Shown here: piece by piece, positions 1 through 6,891 of the stretch | Position numbering within the stretch: the stretch's first letter is position 1 | Layout: each line of letters starts with the position of its first letter | Source of the DNA: Candidatus Methanomethylicia archaeon | GTDB lineage: Archaea; Thermoproteota; Methanomethylicia; Methanomethylicales; Methanomethylicaceae | Length of the DNA: 9,300 nt | Direction: 5' to 3' | Assembly: GCA_024464205.1 (NCBI GenBank) | Contig: JANHAI010000029.1 | Coordinates: 1 to 9,300 of the forward strand | The notes under the pieces: generated by a model | What the model was told of the DNA's origin: nothing | What the model saw: only the letters and a program-made list of their open reading frames with translations | Database searches by the model: none | Translations under genes and position numbers: made by a program

Positions 1-18
1 AGTAACGAAAAAAATGGA

Positions 19-1788
19 ATGAACGGCCCCAAAATAAAAAGGCGTAGCCGGTCACCCTCTTCTTTTCCCATAATCGCGCCGATCCGCAAAAAGATCGAGA
101 ACAAGCTCCTGGGCATGGTTTACATCAGGATATACCGAAGCGCCATCCCATCTGACCCGAAAAAAATAGCAAATGAGCTGGCTACGCTTCTTGCCATCTC
201 TGCGTTTTCTTCTGCCTGCTTCATATCGTTCATCTTGTTGGCGTATAAAGGCGTGGTCCATCACAATCCTTACTCGATCGTCATCTTCACGTCGTCAATC
301 GCGCTGCCGATGATTGAAGCAATTCACAAAATGCTCCTCATCTCGTCGAAATCATCGAAACGAAAGAACAATTGCGAAAGGGAGATCCCTTTTGTGGCGA
401 CGTTCCTTTCGATGGCTGCCGCGTCTGGGATCTCTGTACAGTTAGCATTTGAACGACTTAAAAATTTCCAATTTTTCCCCCAGTTCAAAGAGGAGGCTTT
501 AAGGATCGAGAAAGTAAGAAGGCTTTATGCCTTGAATCCCTACGAGGCGATGCAGTTCGAGGGCAACTATCACCCGTCTGAGATGGTTAAGGAGTTGTAT
601 TCTCATGCAATTGTGGCGCAGAAAGAAGGTAATGCAGTCCATTCGGCACTCAAGGACGAACTCATGAAGATTTTTTCAATAATGCAGGGAAGGCTTAGGA
701 CCGTCTCTGACAAGTTCTCCCTCATCGCCTCTGCAGAGATGGTCTCTTTCATAATGCTGCCCATGGCTCTAATCACAATTGGGGTGCTTTTCAGCAACCT
801 ACTTGGCATAAATGCGCTCTTGGCACTTTCCTTGATCTTCCCCACATTTGCAGCGATCGCATTGGGTTATCTAGCTGATTCTTTCATACCGAAGGAATTG
901 ACCGAGGACGTTGACCTTAAACCATTTTTCCTGGCGCTCTGCGGCCTTCCTGCATCCATTGCAATCTATCTGGCACTAAGCCGGAGTGGGGCGCATCTCC
1001 CTTTCTACTATGTGTTCGGGGCAACCAGCATCTTCTCGTTGTTGCCGGCATCTCTTTACTACTCCTCAAAGAGAAAGGCGCACAAATCGACGCTCGGCGC
1101 CTTGCCGACCTTCACCAGGTTTATCGCCGAGGAAGTGAAAAAGGGGGTCTCGCCCCATATGGCAATGGTAAGCCTTTCTAATCAACGGGCTTTCAATGAA
1201 CATTTTGATGCGATCCTCCACTGGCTATCAGCGTACCTTAGGACAGGTGCCCCGATCTCGTCAGCCATAAGAAAGATCCGTGCACCCTGGGTTGCGAGGG
1301 CTACCTTTGAGCTCTTGAATCAAGCTGAAATCATTGGTGCTGAACCGACTACCTTGGATTCACTATCGGATCTTGTCAGTAACCTGCACCTCAACTTCAA
1401 GTCCTTGGAATCACAGGCGAGGTTCTTCATACTGATGACCTATGTGAACTCATTCATACTTGCTTTCAGCGTCCTAATCTCCGTGAATGTCGTAGGCCAA
1501 CTGTTCACGAATGTGGGATCGTCGATGTCATCGTTGATGCTTCCACTTGGCCTCTCTTTTGTTTCAGCCTCGCAATATGAGGCGATAGAGGTAATAGCGT
1601 TCTCCTCCGTGATCTACAACTCGTTTCTGTTAGGAATATTGGGAGGGAAGGCGAGCAGCGGCGGATCTGTTGTCGACGGCCTGCCCCATTCCGTGGTCTG
1701 TATCTCAATTACGATCTTTACCATCCTTGTCTTCAAGGGGCTGGGTTTAATAGGGTTGTTATTTGGTGCATTTGGGGGCATCTCCTAA
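19..1788 (+). CDS. Archaeal type IV pilus/archaellum-like platform membrane protein (ArlJ/FlaJ-TadC family, two T2SF domains)
   Basis: This is probably the polytopic inner platform of a type IV pilus-like machine, which in this family works with a secretion ATPase to insert pilins into a growing filament. Residues about 56-76 and 86-106 are hydrophobic spans. A first T2SF-type cytoplasmic domain begins near residue 121 (REIPFVATFLSMAAASGIS) and ends in spans at about 240-286. Two more spans follow at about 301-348. A second T2SF-like domain starts near residue 359 (TLGALPTFTRFIAEEVKKGVS), and further spans fill the last ~120 residues. The length, 589 residues, is close to that of archaeal ArlJ/FlaJ proteins. 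The basic N-terminus is expected to be cytoplasmic. The frame stays open to base 1 and no Shine-Dalgarno precedes the ATG at 19, so the true start may lie outside the window. The next gene begins directly after its TAA. Family assignment is firm; pilus versus archaellum is inferred from the pilin-like neighbours. Confidence 0.88.
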   Translation: MNGPKIKRRSRSPSSFPIIAPIRKKIENKLLGMVYIRIYRSAIPSDPKKIANELATLLAISAFSSACFISFILLAYKGVVHHNPYSIVIFTSSIALPMIEAIHKMLLISSKSSKRKNNCEREIPFVATFLSMAAASGISVQLAFERLKNFQFFPQFKEEALRIEKVRRLYALNPYEAMQFEGNYHPSEMVKELYSHAIVAQKEGNAVHSALKDELMKIFSIMQGRLRTVSDKFSLIASAEMVSFIMLPMALITIGVLFSNLLGINALLALSLIFPTFAAIALGYLADSFIPKELTEDVDLKPFFLALCGLPASIAIYLALSRSGAHLPFYYVFGATSIFSLLPASLYYSSKRKAHKSTLGALPTFTRFIAEEVKKGVSPHMAMVSLSNQRAFNEHFDAILHWLSAYLRTGAPISSAIRKIRAPWVARATFELLNQAEIIGAEPTTLDSLSDLVSNLHLNFKSLESQARFFILMTYVNSFILAFSVLISVNVVGQLFTNVGSSMSSLMLPLGLSFVSASQYEAIEVIAFSSVIYNSFLLGILGGKASSGGSVVDGLPHSVVCISITIFTILVFKGLGLIGLLFGAFGGIS

Positions 1789-2202
1789 TTGGATCAAAGT
1801 GTCGACGCCGTACTCTCTATGATGCTGTTCCTGTCGTTCTTCATAGCTGCAAATGTGGTTTCGTTAGGTTTATTTTTCGAGATGGCTGCCCATCAACAAA
1901 ACGTCAATTGTGAATACATGGCAAGGTTTGTCTGCTCGCTGATAACGCTTGAGAATGGGGGCTCCCCAGCCAAATGGGTCCAGTGGGTCCCATCGACTGA
2001 TCCAGCCTCGTACTCGCTTAATGATGCCATTCACATCAGGATAGATGCTCTCTGTTTCAACTTATCTGCCAACAGGGAAACTGTTGTAATCTGGTCTAAG
2101 ACAGCTGGTGCATCGCCAAAGGAATTGTGGCATGGAGAGTACTCTGTGCTAAGCGCGATGGACGACGGATCTGCTGTCCGTTTAAGTGTTGAGGTCTGGT
2201 GA
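1789..2202 (+). CDS. Small pilin-like membrane-anchored protein 1 (137 aa)
   Basis: I do not recognise a named family. The protein has one N-terminal hydrophobic segment (about residues 8-30, starting VLSMMLFLSFF) followed by a ~105-residue soluble domain with a beta-rich look and one sequon (NLS). The start is forced: the platform gene's TAA occupies the three bases immediately before, in the same frame, so TTG at 1789 is the only codon that keeps an N-terminal leader. The next in-frame ATG at 1819 falls inside the hydrophobic core. The leader MDQSVDA|VLS formally fits the archaeal class III prepilin pattern (D-A-V-L) but has no basic residue, which is unusual. A purine-rich stretch (GGGGG at 1774-1778) is the only Shine-Dalgarno candidate, so translational coupling or reinitiation from the upstream gene is likely. 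Position and anatomy suggest a minor pilin or membrane-bound accessory protein. Confidence 0.75.
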   Translation: MDQSVDAVLSMMLFLSFFIAANVVSLGLFFEMAAHQQNVNCEYMARFVCSLITLENGGSPAKWVQWVPSTDPASYSLNDAIHIRIDALCFNLSANRETVVIWSKTAGASPKELWHGEYSVLSAMDDGSAVRLSVEVW

Positions 2203-2208
2203 ACCATC

Positions 2209-2613
2209 TTGAGAAGCAAGGGAGTGGCAAGGATCTACGATGCCCTTGTGGCTAGCGCGCTCTTGGTAATAGGTATTGCGATCTGCATCAATTATCTGCC
2301 CCAGCCAATCCCAGAAAATGACGTCCACCAGTTTTCGGAGATCGCCACAACCTGCCTGGTGTTCCTGGATAAGGATGGCACTTTGGGCAAGGCAATTTAC
2401 GCCAACGACCTCTCTTTTTTTATTAATTTCTTCAAAGCAACCCTCCCAAGCTCAATGGGCTTCGCGATAAGCATCTTCAACTGCAAATGGGAGCTGCTCT
2501 CTTCATTCCAATCGGTGCCAGGGCTGAGTGATTGTGGCTCCGTGGCCTACTTCCTCTCTGGCCACAACGGCACATTCGATCCGCGCATCGTTGTCTTGTC
2601 GATAATGAGGTGA
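2209..2613 (+). CDS. Pilin-like protein 2 with class III signal peptide (134 aa)
   Basis: This is probably a minor pilin. The N-terminus MRSKG|VARIYDALVASALLV fits the archaeal class III prepilin motif (K-G-V-A, predicted PibD cleavage after G5). A hydrophobic helix reaches about residue 30 and carries an acidic residue at mature position 6, near the conserved Glu5 of type IV pilins. The remaining ~100 residues form a small soluble domain with cysteines in TTC, NCK and DCG contexts, as in disulfide-stabilised pilin heads. TTG at 2209 is chosen because the in-frame GTG at 2224 would remove the signal peptide. GGTGA at 2198-2202, which includes the previous stop, is a Shine-Dalgarno candidate six bases before TTG. 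It lies six bases after pilin-like gene 1 and in the same frame. The family is not recognised beyond the pilin-type N-terminus. Confidence 0.75.
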   Translation: MRSKGVARIYDALVASALLVIGIAICINYLPQPIPENDVHQFSEIATTCLVFLDKDGTLGKAIYANDLSFFINFFKATLPSSMGFAISIFNCKWELLSSFQSVPGLSDCGSVAYFLSGHNGTFDPRIVVLSIMR

Positions 2614-2616
2614 TCC
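2607..2616 (+). promoter_or_regulatory. Strong Shine-Dalgarno sequence for the ATT-initiated gene at 2620
   Basis: GAGGTGATCC is a ten-base exact match to the complement of the conserved archaeal 16S 3' tail. It overlaps the end and TGA stop of pilin-like gene 2 and places GAGG nine bases before ATT at 2620. It is the strongest such site seen in the window. It argues that translation of the next gene begins at 2620, not at the downstream TTG at 2683 or ATG at 2689. Confidence 0.7.
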
Positions 2617-2619
2617 CAG

Positions 2620-3114
2620 ATTCCAAAGAAAGCGGACTCGGCTCCTGCATTCAAGAAGGATCGCCAGGGAATCTCATCCCCTTTGATCATGATAGTCGTG
2701 ACAGTTATCATGATTTCAGTAACTTCCATCGTCTCCTCTGCAGGGTTCTCCACGATCAATTCATTACAGACCGACCACTCACCTGCGCTATTGACTAGCC
2801 TCCACGCTTTGCACGCCGCCATCGAAGAGCTCTCGACCTCAGCTCCTGGAACTTCGAGGGTACTTCACCTGAAGCTCTCGCAAGGGAAAATTGTTGTAGA
2901 TCCAAATGGTCTCACAGTAACGCCAAGAGTAGCGGTGCCTTTGAATGATCCGAGTAAAATAGTCGTCTCTTTTACTCCGTCTAGGATCGAATATGATAGC
3001 GCGAAGATCGTTTTGGGTCCTCTTGTCACAATTTCGGGGCGCGTTGACGTGCTACTAACCGTAGAGCCCTCAGCTTTTGCCAAAAAGATTCGCATCGAGG
3101 CGTTCAATTTATGA
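2620..3114 (+). CDS. Pilin-like protein 3, probable ATT start (164 aa)
   Basis: This is a pilin-like secreted or anchored protein. The first conventional start, TTG at 2683 (or ATG at 2689), would begin inside the transmembrane helix. Reading back in the same frame to the preceding TGA gives a basic leader (IPKKADSAPAFKKDRQG) followed by ISSPLIMIVVTVIMISV. The Q-G-I-S junction fits a class III prepilin cleavage site after residue 17. The only plausible start that keeps the leader is ATT at 2620, preceded by the strong Shine-Dalgarno at 2607-2616. After the helix (about residues 18-40) comes a ~120-residue domain with alternating hydrophobic stretches, probably beta-sandwich, without cysteines. 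The gene overlaps the next one by four bases (ATGA). I do not recognise a named family. The assigned start is an inference from the ribosome-binding site and the leader. Confidence 0.72.
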   Translation: MPKKADSAPAFKKDRQGISSPLIMIVVTVIMISVTSIVSSAGFSTINSLQTDHSPALLTSLHALHAAIEELSTSAPGTSRVLHLKLSQGKIVVDPNGLTVTPRVAVPLNDPSKIVVSFTPSRIEYDSAKIVLGPLVTISGRVDVLLTVEPSAFAKKIRIEAFNL

Positions 3115-3995
3115 GTTGCATGCTTGCTGGGCCTTTGTCTAAAGAAGGTGCCAATGGCAGAGGATTCGTCTACACCCTTTCGGCTCTATTGCTCTTGATA
3201 ATCCTGTTCTCTTCATCATTACTCATATCATTCATCTTCTTGCCTGTGATCGAGCCCTGTCAGCCTGATCAAGGTTTGCAGAGGCAAATATATCGATCAA
3301 TCCTGATCGGGGGTGCAGTTTCAGCTACTCAAGCGGATATCCCGGACTTGGCTGCCATCAACTACATTGAAAAATCTTTCGAGGCGTTGGCCTCAATAAA
3401 TGAATTTGAGGCGATTCGGAACGATGGCGGTGCGGGTGAAGGGAAGCAGTTGCCTGAAATTAACCTGGGCGGCATGGTGCAGCTCTTCGAGAAGGCATAT
3501 AGGCCAGGAGGAGGGAGCGTCGCATATTTCAAAAACATACCGCAAGGGTATGCTTTGGCAGTATTTGGCCTCAACATCTCTTGCTTGTACATCAGCGATG
3601 GCACCGAAATCGCTGTTGATCTGCAGGGCGCAATTAGCGAAGTTGCAGCTGCAATATACTCCAACAGCTCTCAATCCTGGTCATACATTGGGACATTAAG
3701 CGCCTCAAAGGAGTATGTCGTGAATCATCTAATGAATCAAATCGAGGCAATTGATCTTGGTTACGCGATCAATCCGGCCATCTTGAAGATCTCGGGCGTC
3801 CCGCCTTTTTCATTGATCAAGGTTGCAGACGGGAGTGGAAATGTGCTGTCTTTCGCTGTAAAAGGAAGACATTCTGAAATTGCAATCATCCAAGTGATCG
3901 CTCAGCAATTGCCTTTTTACGGGTCCATGAGTGTTAGATGCCCCCTCGCCGTCGAGGGGAATGTTCTGGGTGGTTATGTTTATGTCCTCTATTGA
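3111..3995 (+). CDS. Larger pilin-like protein 4 (294 aa)
   Basis: The N-terminus contains GANGRG|FVYTLSALLLLIILF, which fits a class III prepilin signal (R-G-F-V, cleavage after G18), followed by a long hydrophobic helix to about residue 46. The ectodomain has a probable helical part (about 55-110), a glycine-rich loop (GGAGEGK) and a beta-rich C-terminal half with cysteines and sequons (NIS, NSS). At 294 residues it is about twice the size of its pilin-like neighbours and may be a larger minor or tip-associated pilin. The start ATG at 3111 overlaps the previous stop as ATGA. GAGG at 3097-3100 lies ten bases upstream, and ATG at 3120 is an alternative that also keeps the signal. The 3' end overlaps the next gene by 14 bases, so the two are probably translationally coupled. 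No named domain is recognised. Confidence 0.78.
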   Translation: MSCMLAGPLSKEGANGRGFVYTLSALLLLIILFSSSLLISFIFLPVIEPCQPDQGLQRQIYRSILIGGAVSATQADIPDLAAINYIEKSFEALASINEFEAIRNDGGAGEGKQLPEINLGGMVQLFEKAYRPGGGSVAYFKNIPQGYALAVFGLNISCLYISDGTEIAVDLQGAISEVAAAIYSNSSQSWSYIGTLSASKEYVVNHLMNQIEAIDLGYAINPAILKISGVPPFSLIKVADGSGNVLSFAVKGRHSEIAIIQVIAQQLPFYGSMSVRCPLAVEGNVLGGYVYVLY

Positions 3996-6876
3996 GGCGC
4001 GAATCCGAAAAAGCGACGATGAAGCACGTTTTGCAGCTCTGCGCCTACTCATCGCCGTCCTCTTGTCATACGCCGTAATATCGTCGCCTCTCTGCCTCGC
4101 AACGCAACAGAATTACGTCACTTACTACAGCGGCAAGGATGCAATTGTTTCCATGAACGGGCCCGAGATCATAGAGGAAGCCCATCTGGATGCTGCCAGG
4201 TTTGATGGCTTCTTTGAAGACTTCGAATCGGCGAGAAGCATTTTTGCCGACGAATGGTCTGGCTCTAATGGATGGTGGTCTTCTGGCAATTGCCCTAAGG
4301 AGGATTGCCTTCAGCTGAACGTCACAGACAACGGCCGTCTGGAGTTAAAAAATGTCAAGCATTGCGCTTATGGTGAGAGATACATCTTCTCGATGTTCAG
4401 GAAATTGGCTCCCCCTCCGTCAGACTTCGAGATTCACTTGCCTCTGGCAGCATCGTGCTCAAACGGATCTGCAAATGGTGCGCCAGTTTGGATCTCGATA
4501 ATCCTTTACGACACTCAGTACAATAGGCAATTAGAGGCGAACTTCCTCTACTCATCGACCTTCACAGAGGTCCGCACTTCGCTGTACGGCTACTCGAACA
4601 TAACGCAATTAGGCGCCAATTCTTTGGCCTTGAAGATATGGCGTCACTCATCGACAATGTCCTTTAGCATAGACAATGGCACGTCAGTGGTGGCTCAGGG
4701 AGAGGTCTTTTCGGACCCTGCTGTAATTGAGCTCCGCTTCAACATCGATGAAAGCGACACCCAAAATTGCGAAACCCAAGACGACTATTTGATAAGCATA
4801 GATTACATCAGAATGCAAGCGGAAAAAGGGTTTGCTGTTTTTTCTGATCTGGTCGCCGGGAATTGGCTATTGCTTGATGGCGGCAAGGTAAATCAGCGCT
4901 TCTCTCCTTTGCATGGGGGCGCCATCTTTGCTGGCAGCTCAGATCTGAATTCAGATCTTGCAGGCTTATGCGACGTCCCTCATTCGACTTACGGGAATTT
5001 TTCGACAAGCACCCAGCTCGATTACTTCGCTGGCAACGGCAGCTTTGAAATGCTCGTACGTGAGAGTCATGACGACATTTTGATTGACACGTGCAACTCG
5101 ATTAAGGGGTGGTCGGCATCAGATTACACCAGTGGGGGAGTCACCTACTCTGGCCCAGGGACAAATGGATATTGCGTTTATGATTATGTGTGGTCATCAA
5201 GCTCATCGTCAAAGATCCTTAACCCCTGGCTAAAGAAGGAAGTGGATATCTGCCCGTCTGATCTCTCAATCGAGCTCAAAGTGAAATACTTGAAGGCGAT
5301 CGGCAACATCTCCGCCGTTGCATTCAATGAGCTCACGCTCTGCTTAACAAATGGCAGCGTCGTTTCCAACTCCACCCCTTTTAATCTGTCTGACGACAGC
5401 ATCGCAACAATAAGCTACAGCTTCAAATTCAGCCAGCCGACCCCATTAAATTCCATAAGGATGGGCTTCGTTGCCAATGCAACCAATTATGGGGCAGCTT
5501 ATTTCTCAATATACAATGTCAATGTATCTTGGCACGGTGATTCTGGTTTAACTATAATGGGGGTCCCTCAGCTTGACCTCGTTCGGGTTTGTCCTGATAA
5601 TCAGGCCTGCTCAGAGACGATAAGCAACGGCTCCCCAATCGTCATCTCGCCCAATCTTATTATGCAACCTTTCGCTGGCAAGATAGAAGTCGTAGATAGA
5701 GGTTACCTCCGCCCTCACCTGAATTATACTTCGCCGGTCGATTGGAACGACAGAATCGAATACTACAATGGGCAGTTTTTCAGTTCGAAGAGCAGTGCGC
5801 AGCTGATCAGTTCATATTCTGGCAGCGAATGCGACACGAAAGCTGGCTGGGAGTTCAGGCATGCCCTACTCACAGGGGGGTCTGCCCCGACCTTCTCGGC
5901 TTATCTGGGGTCTTTGGTGATGCAAGAAAGTTTCATAAACTGTGCTGGCAATCCGCCCTACTTGGAGGCATACTATTGGTTCGACTTCCCCATTAATATC
6001 ACTGGCAAAGAAATCCTCCTCTCCGTGAGCGCAGATGCAAATTTCACGTTCTCAGCATCAAAGACCATCTTGAGCAAATATTCTGAGATCAGCGTCTATT
6101 ACCTTTCAAATGGCACGCTGTTCTTAGTGAACTCCTCGGCAAAATCGTTGAGCCCATCTCTGAACGGCTCTTTTCTGATCTCGCCTGGCAAGATGATCCA
6201 AGTGGACAAGATCGTCGTTGAAGTCCATGCATACGCCAGGGCAGTGCTCGGGTCTACCCTGATATCGCAGAATGATCAGGCGAGGGTTCACTACTTAAGG
6301 CTCAACTACTCTTCCGTGCCTCCTGGTTATGAGGGCCTCAGGGTTTCAGGGCTGCAGGCCGACTGGAATCTCCATTTGGGTGGCCTTAGTTATTGGCCAG
6401 ACGCTAATGGTACAATCATAATCCCCATAAACTGCACGTCCTGGCCAGAGGAAAATGGCTTTACGGTATTCCGCCCCACCTTCTACTTTAAGGGGCCATT
6501 CGCTGAAGGGACGAGGTACTCGCTTTCTTTTGAAAAGACCTTCGTTCCAGGAATCAGGGGCGCTTTCTTCGAAATAAGGACCTTCTCTTTCTCCTACAGG
6601 GTCGAGATGGCGCTTTCTTCCATCTCTTTTTCCCCTGACAGAACAGGAGGAATATACACTATATGTTTCAATTATACGATCGTTAATGATGGAAGAGCCA
6701 CTCAAGCAGCGCCTGCAGTGGCGTATATCAATGACAACAAAGTTGAACTAAGCAGGATGCCGGACGGGCTATGGGGAGTCTCTTTCTCTTTCATCGGGCA
6801 ATCCAGGTTCGTGGAAATGGAGGTGTTCGACCAGTATGGCATTTGCCTAAAATGCAAGGTATGCATTCGAGGGTAA
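3982..6876 (+). CDS. Large secreted sequon-rich multi-domain surface protein, putative adhesin/binding subunit (about 964 aa)
   Basis: This is probably the exposed functional subunit of the pilus-like operon. ATG at 3982 is preferred because GGGTGG at 3968-3973 lies eight bases before it; the frame is open to ATGs at 3976, 3961 and 3931. The N-terminus has a basic stretch and a Sec-like hydrophobic segment (AALRLLIAVLLSYAVI) ending near LCLATQQ. The rest is beta-rich and extracellular in character, with 23 N-X-S/T sequons by my count and 19 cysteines after the signal. Three large jelly-roll-like units, resembling ConA/CBM-type sandwiches, each end in a Y-x-I/L-x-x-I/V type strand (DYLISIDYIRM, AYFSIYNVNVSW, VHYLRLNYSS). 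Each is followed by a short unit beginning G-[FL]-x-[VI] (nt 4828, 5545 and 6334). A final Ig-like domain follows, ending in CLKCKVCIRG. There is no C-terminal membrane anchor, LPXTG-type or PGF-type sorting signal. The adhesin and glycan-binding roles are inferred; no catalytic motif was seen. Confidence 0.82.
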   Translation: MSSIEARIRKSDDEARFAALRLLIAVLLSYAVISSPLCLATQQNYVTYYSGKDAIVSMNGPEIIEEAHLDAARFDGFFEDFESARSIFADEWSGSNGWWSSGNCPKEDCLQLNVTDNGRLELKNVKHCAYGERYIFSMFRKLAPPPSDFEIHLPLAASCSNGSANGAPVWISIILYDTQYNRQLEANFLYSSTFTEVRTSLYGYSNITQLGANSLALKIWRHSSTMSFSIDNGTSVVAQGEVFSDPAVIELRFNIDESDTQNCETQDDYLISIDYIRMQAEKGFAVFSDLVAGNWLLLDGGKVNQRFSPLHGGAIFAGSSDLNSDLAGLCDVPHSTYGNFSTSTQLDYFAGNGSFEMLVRESHDDILIDTCNSIKGWSASDYTSGGVTYSGPGTNGYCVYDYVWSSSSSSKILNPWLKKEVDICPSDLSIELKVKYLKAIGNISAVAFNELTLCLTNGSVVSNSTPFNLSDDSIATISYSFKFSQPTPLNSIRMGFVANATNYGAAYFSIYNVNVSWHGDSGLTIMGVPQLDLVRVCPDNQACSETISNGSPIVISPNLIMQPFAGKIEVVDRGYLRPHLNYTSPVDWNDRIEYYNGQFFSSKSSAQLISSYSGSECDTKAGWEFRHALLTGGSAPTFSAYLGSLVMQESFINCAGNPPYLEAYYWFDFPINITGKEILLSVSADANFTFSASKTILSKYSEISVYYLSNGTLFLVNSSAKSLSPSLNGSFLISPGKMIQVDKIVVEVHAYARAVLGSTLISQNDQARVHYLRLNYSSVPPGYEGLRVSGLQADWNLHLGGLSYWPDANGTIIIPINCTSWPEENGFTVFRPTFYFKGPFAEGTRYSLSFEKTFVPGIRGAFFEIRTFSFSYRVEMALSSISFSPDRTGGIYTICFNYTIVNDGRATQAAPAVAYINDNKVELSRMPDGLWGVSFSFIGQSRFVEMEVFDQYGICLKCKVCIRG

Positions 6877-6891
6877 AAAATGTCCGGACAT
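6875..6891 (-). terminator. Palindrome plus T-run, candidate terminator between convergent genes
   Basis: ATGTCCGGACAT at 6880-6891 is a perfect 12-base palindrome. On the minus strand it is followed by six T residues (6880-6875). It starts within the stop codon of the small membrane protein gene and fills most of the 14-base gap to the oppositely oriented operon end. The stem is short, so the T-run may be the effective archaeal termination signal. The palindrome could instead be a protein-binding site. Confidence 0.45.

Noticed and set aside
2611..2613. TGA at 2611 as a frameshift or nonsense mutation splitting one longer protein
   Set aside because: A complete signal peptide and a strong Shine-Dalgarno directly follow the stop, so two separate pilin-like genes explain the sequence better than a broken gene.
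2532..2798. Plus-strand frame crossing the junction of pilin-like genes 2 and 3, with GTG at 2610
   Set aside because: It would use the same Shine-Dalgarno region but encodes a His/Asp-rich stretch without a signal peptide or fold pattern. The other frame gives a prepilin leader and a helix.
3931..3981. Upstream ATGs (3931, 3961, 3976) as start of the large surface protein
   Set aside because: They overlap the previous gene further and have poorer ribosome-binding spacing. GGGTGG at 3968-3973 is eight bases before 3982 but only two before 3976.
4068..4110. Possible lipoprotein signal at SPLC in the large surface protein
   Set aside because: The residues before the cysteine (S-P-L) do not fit a lipobox, which needs a small residue at -1. 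A Sec-type or signal-anchor segment is more likely.
6346..6705. Minus-strand frame of 119 codons within the large surface protein gene
   Set aside because: The plus strand here encodes a recognisable repeat unit with sequons. The minus frame is Arg/Gly/Pro-rich shadow translation.
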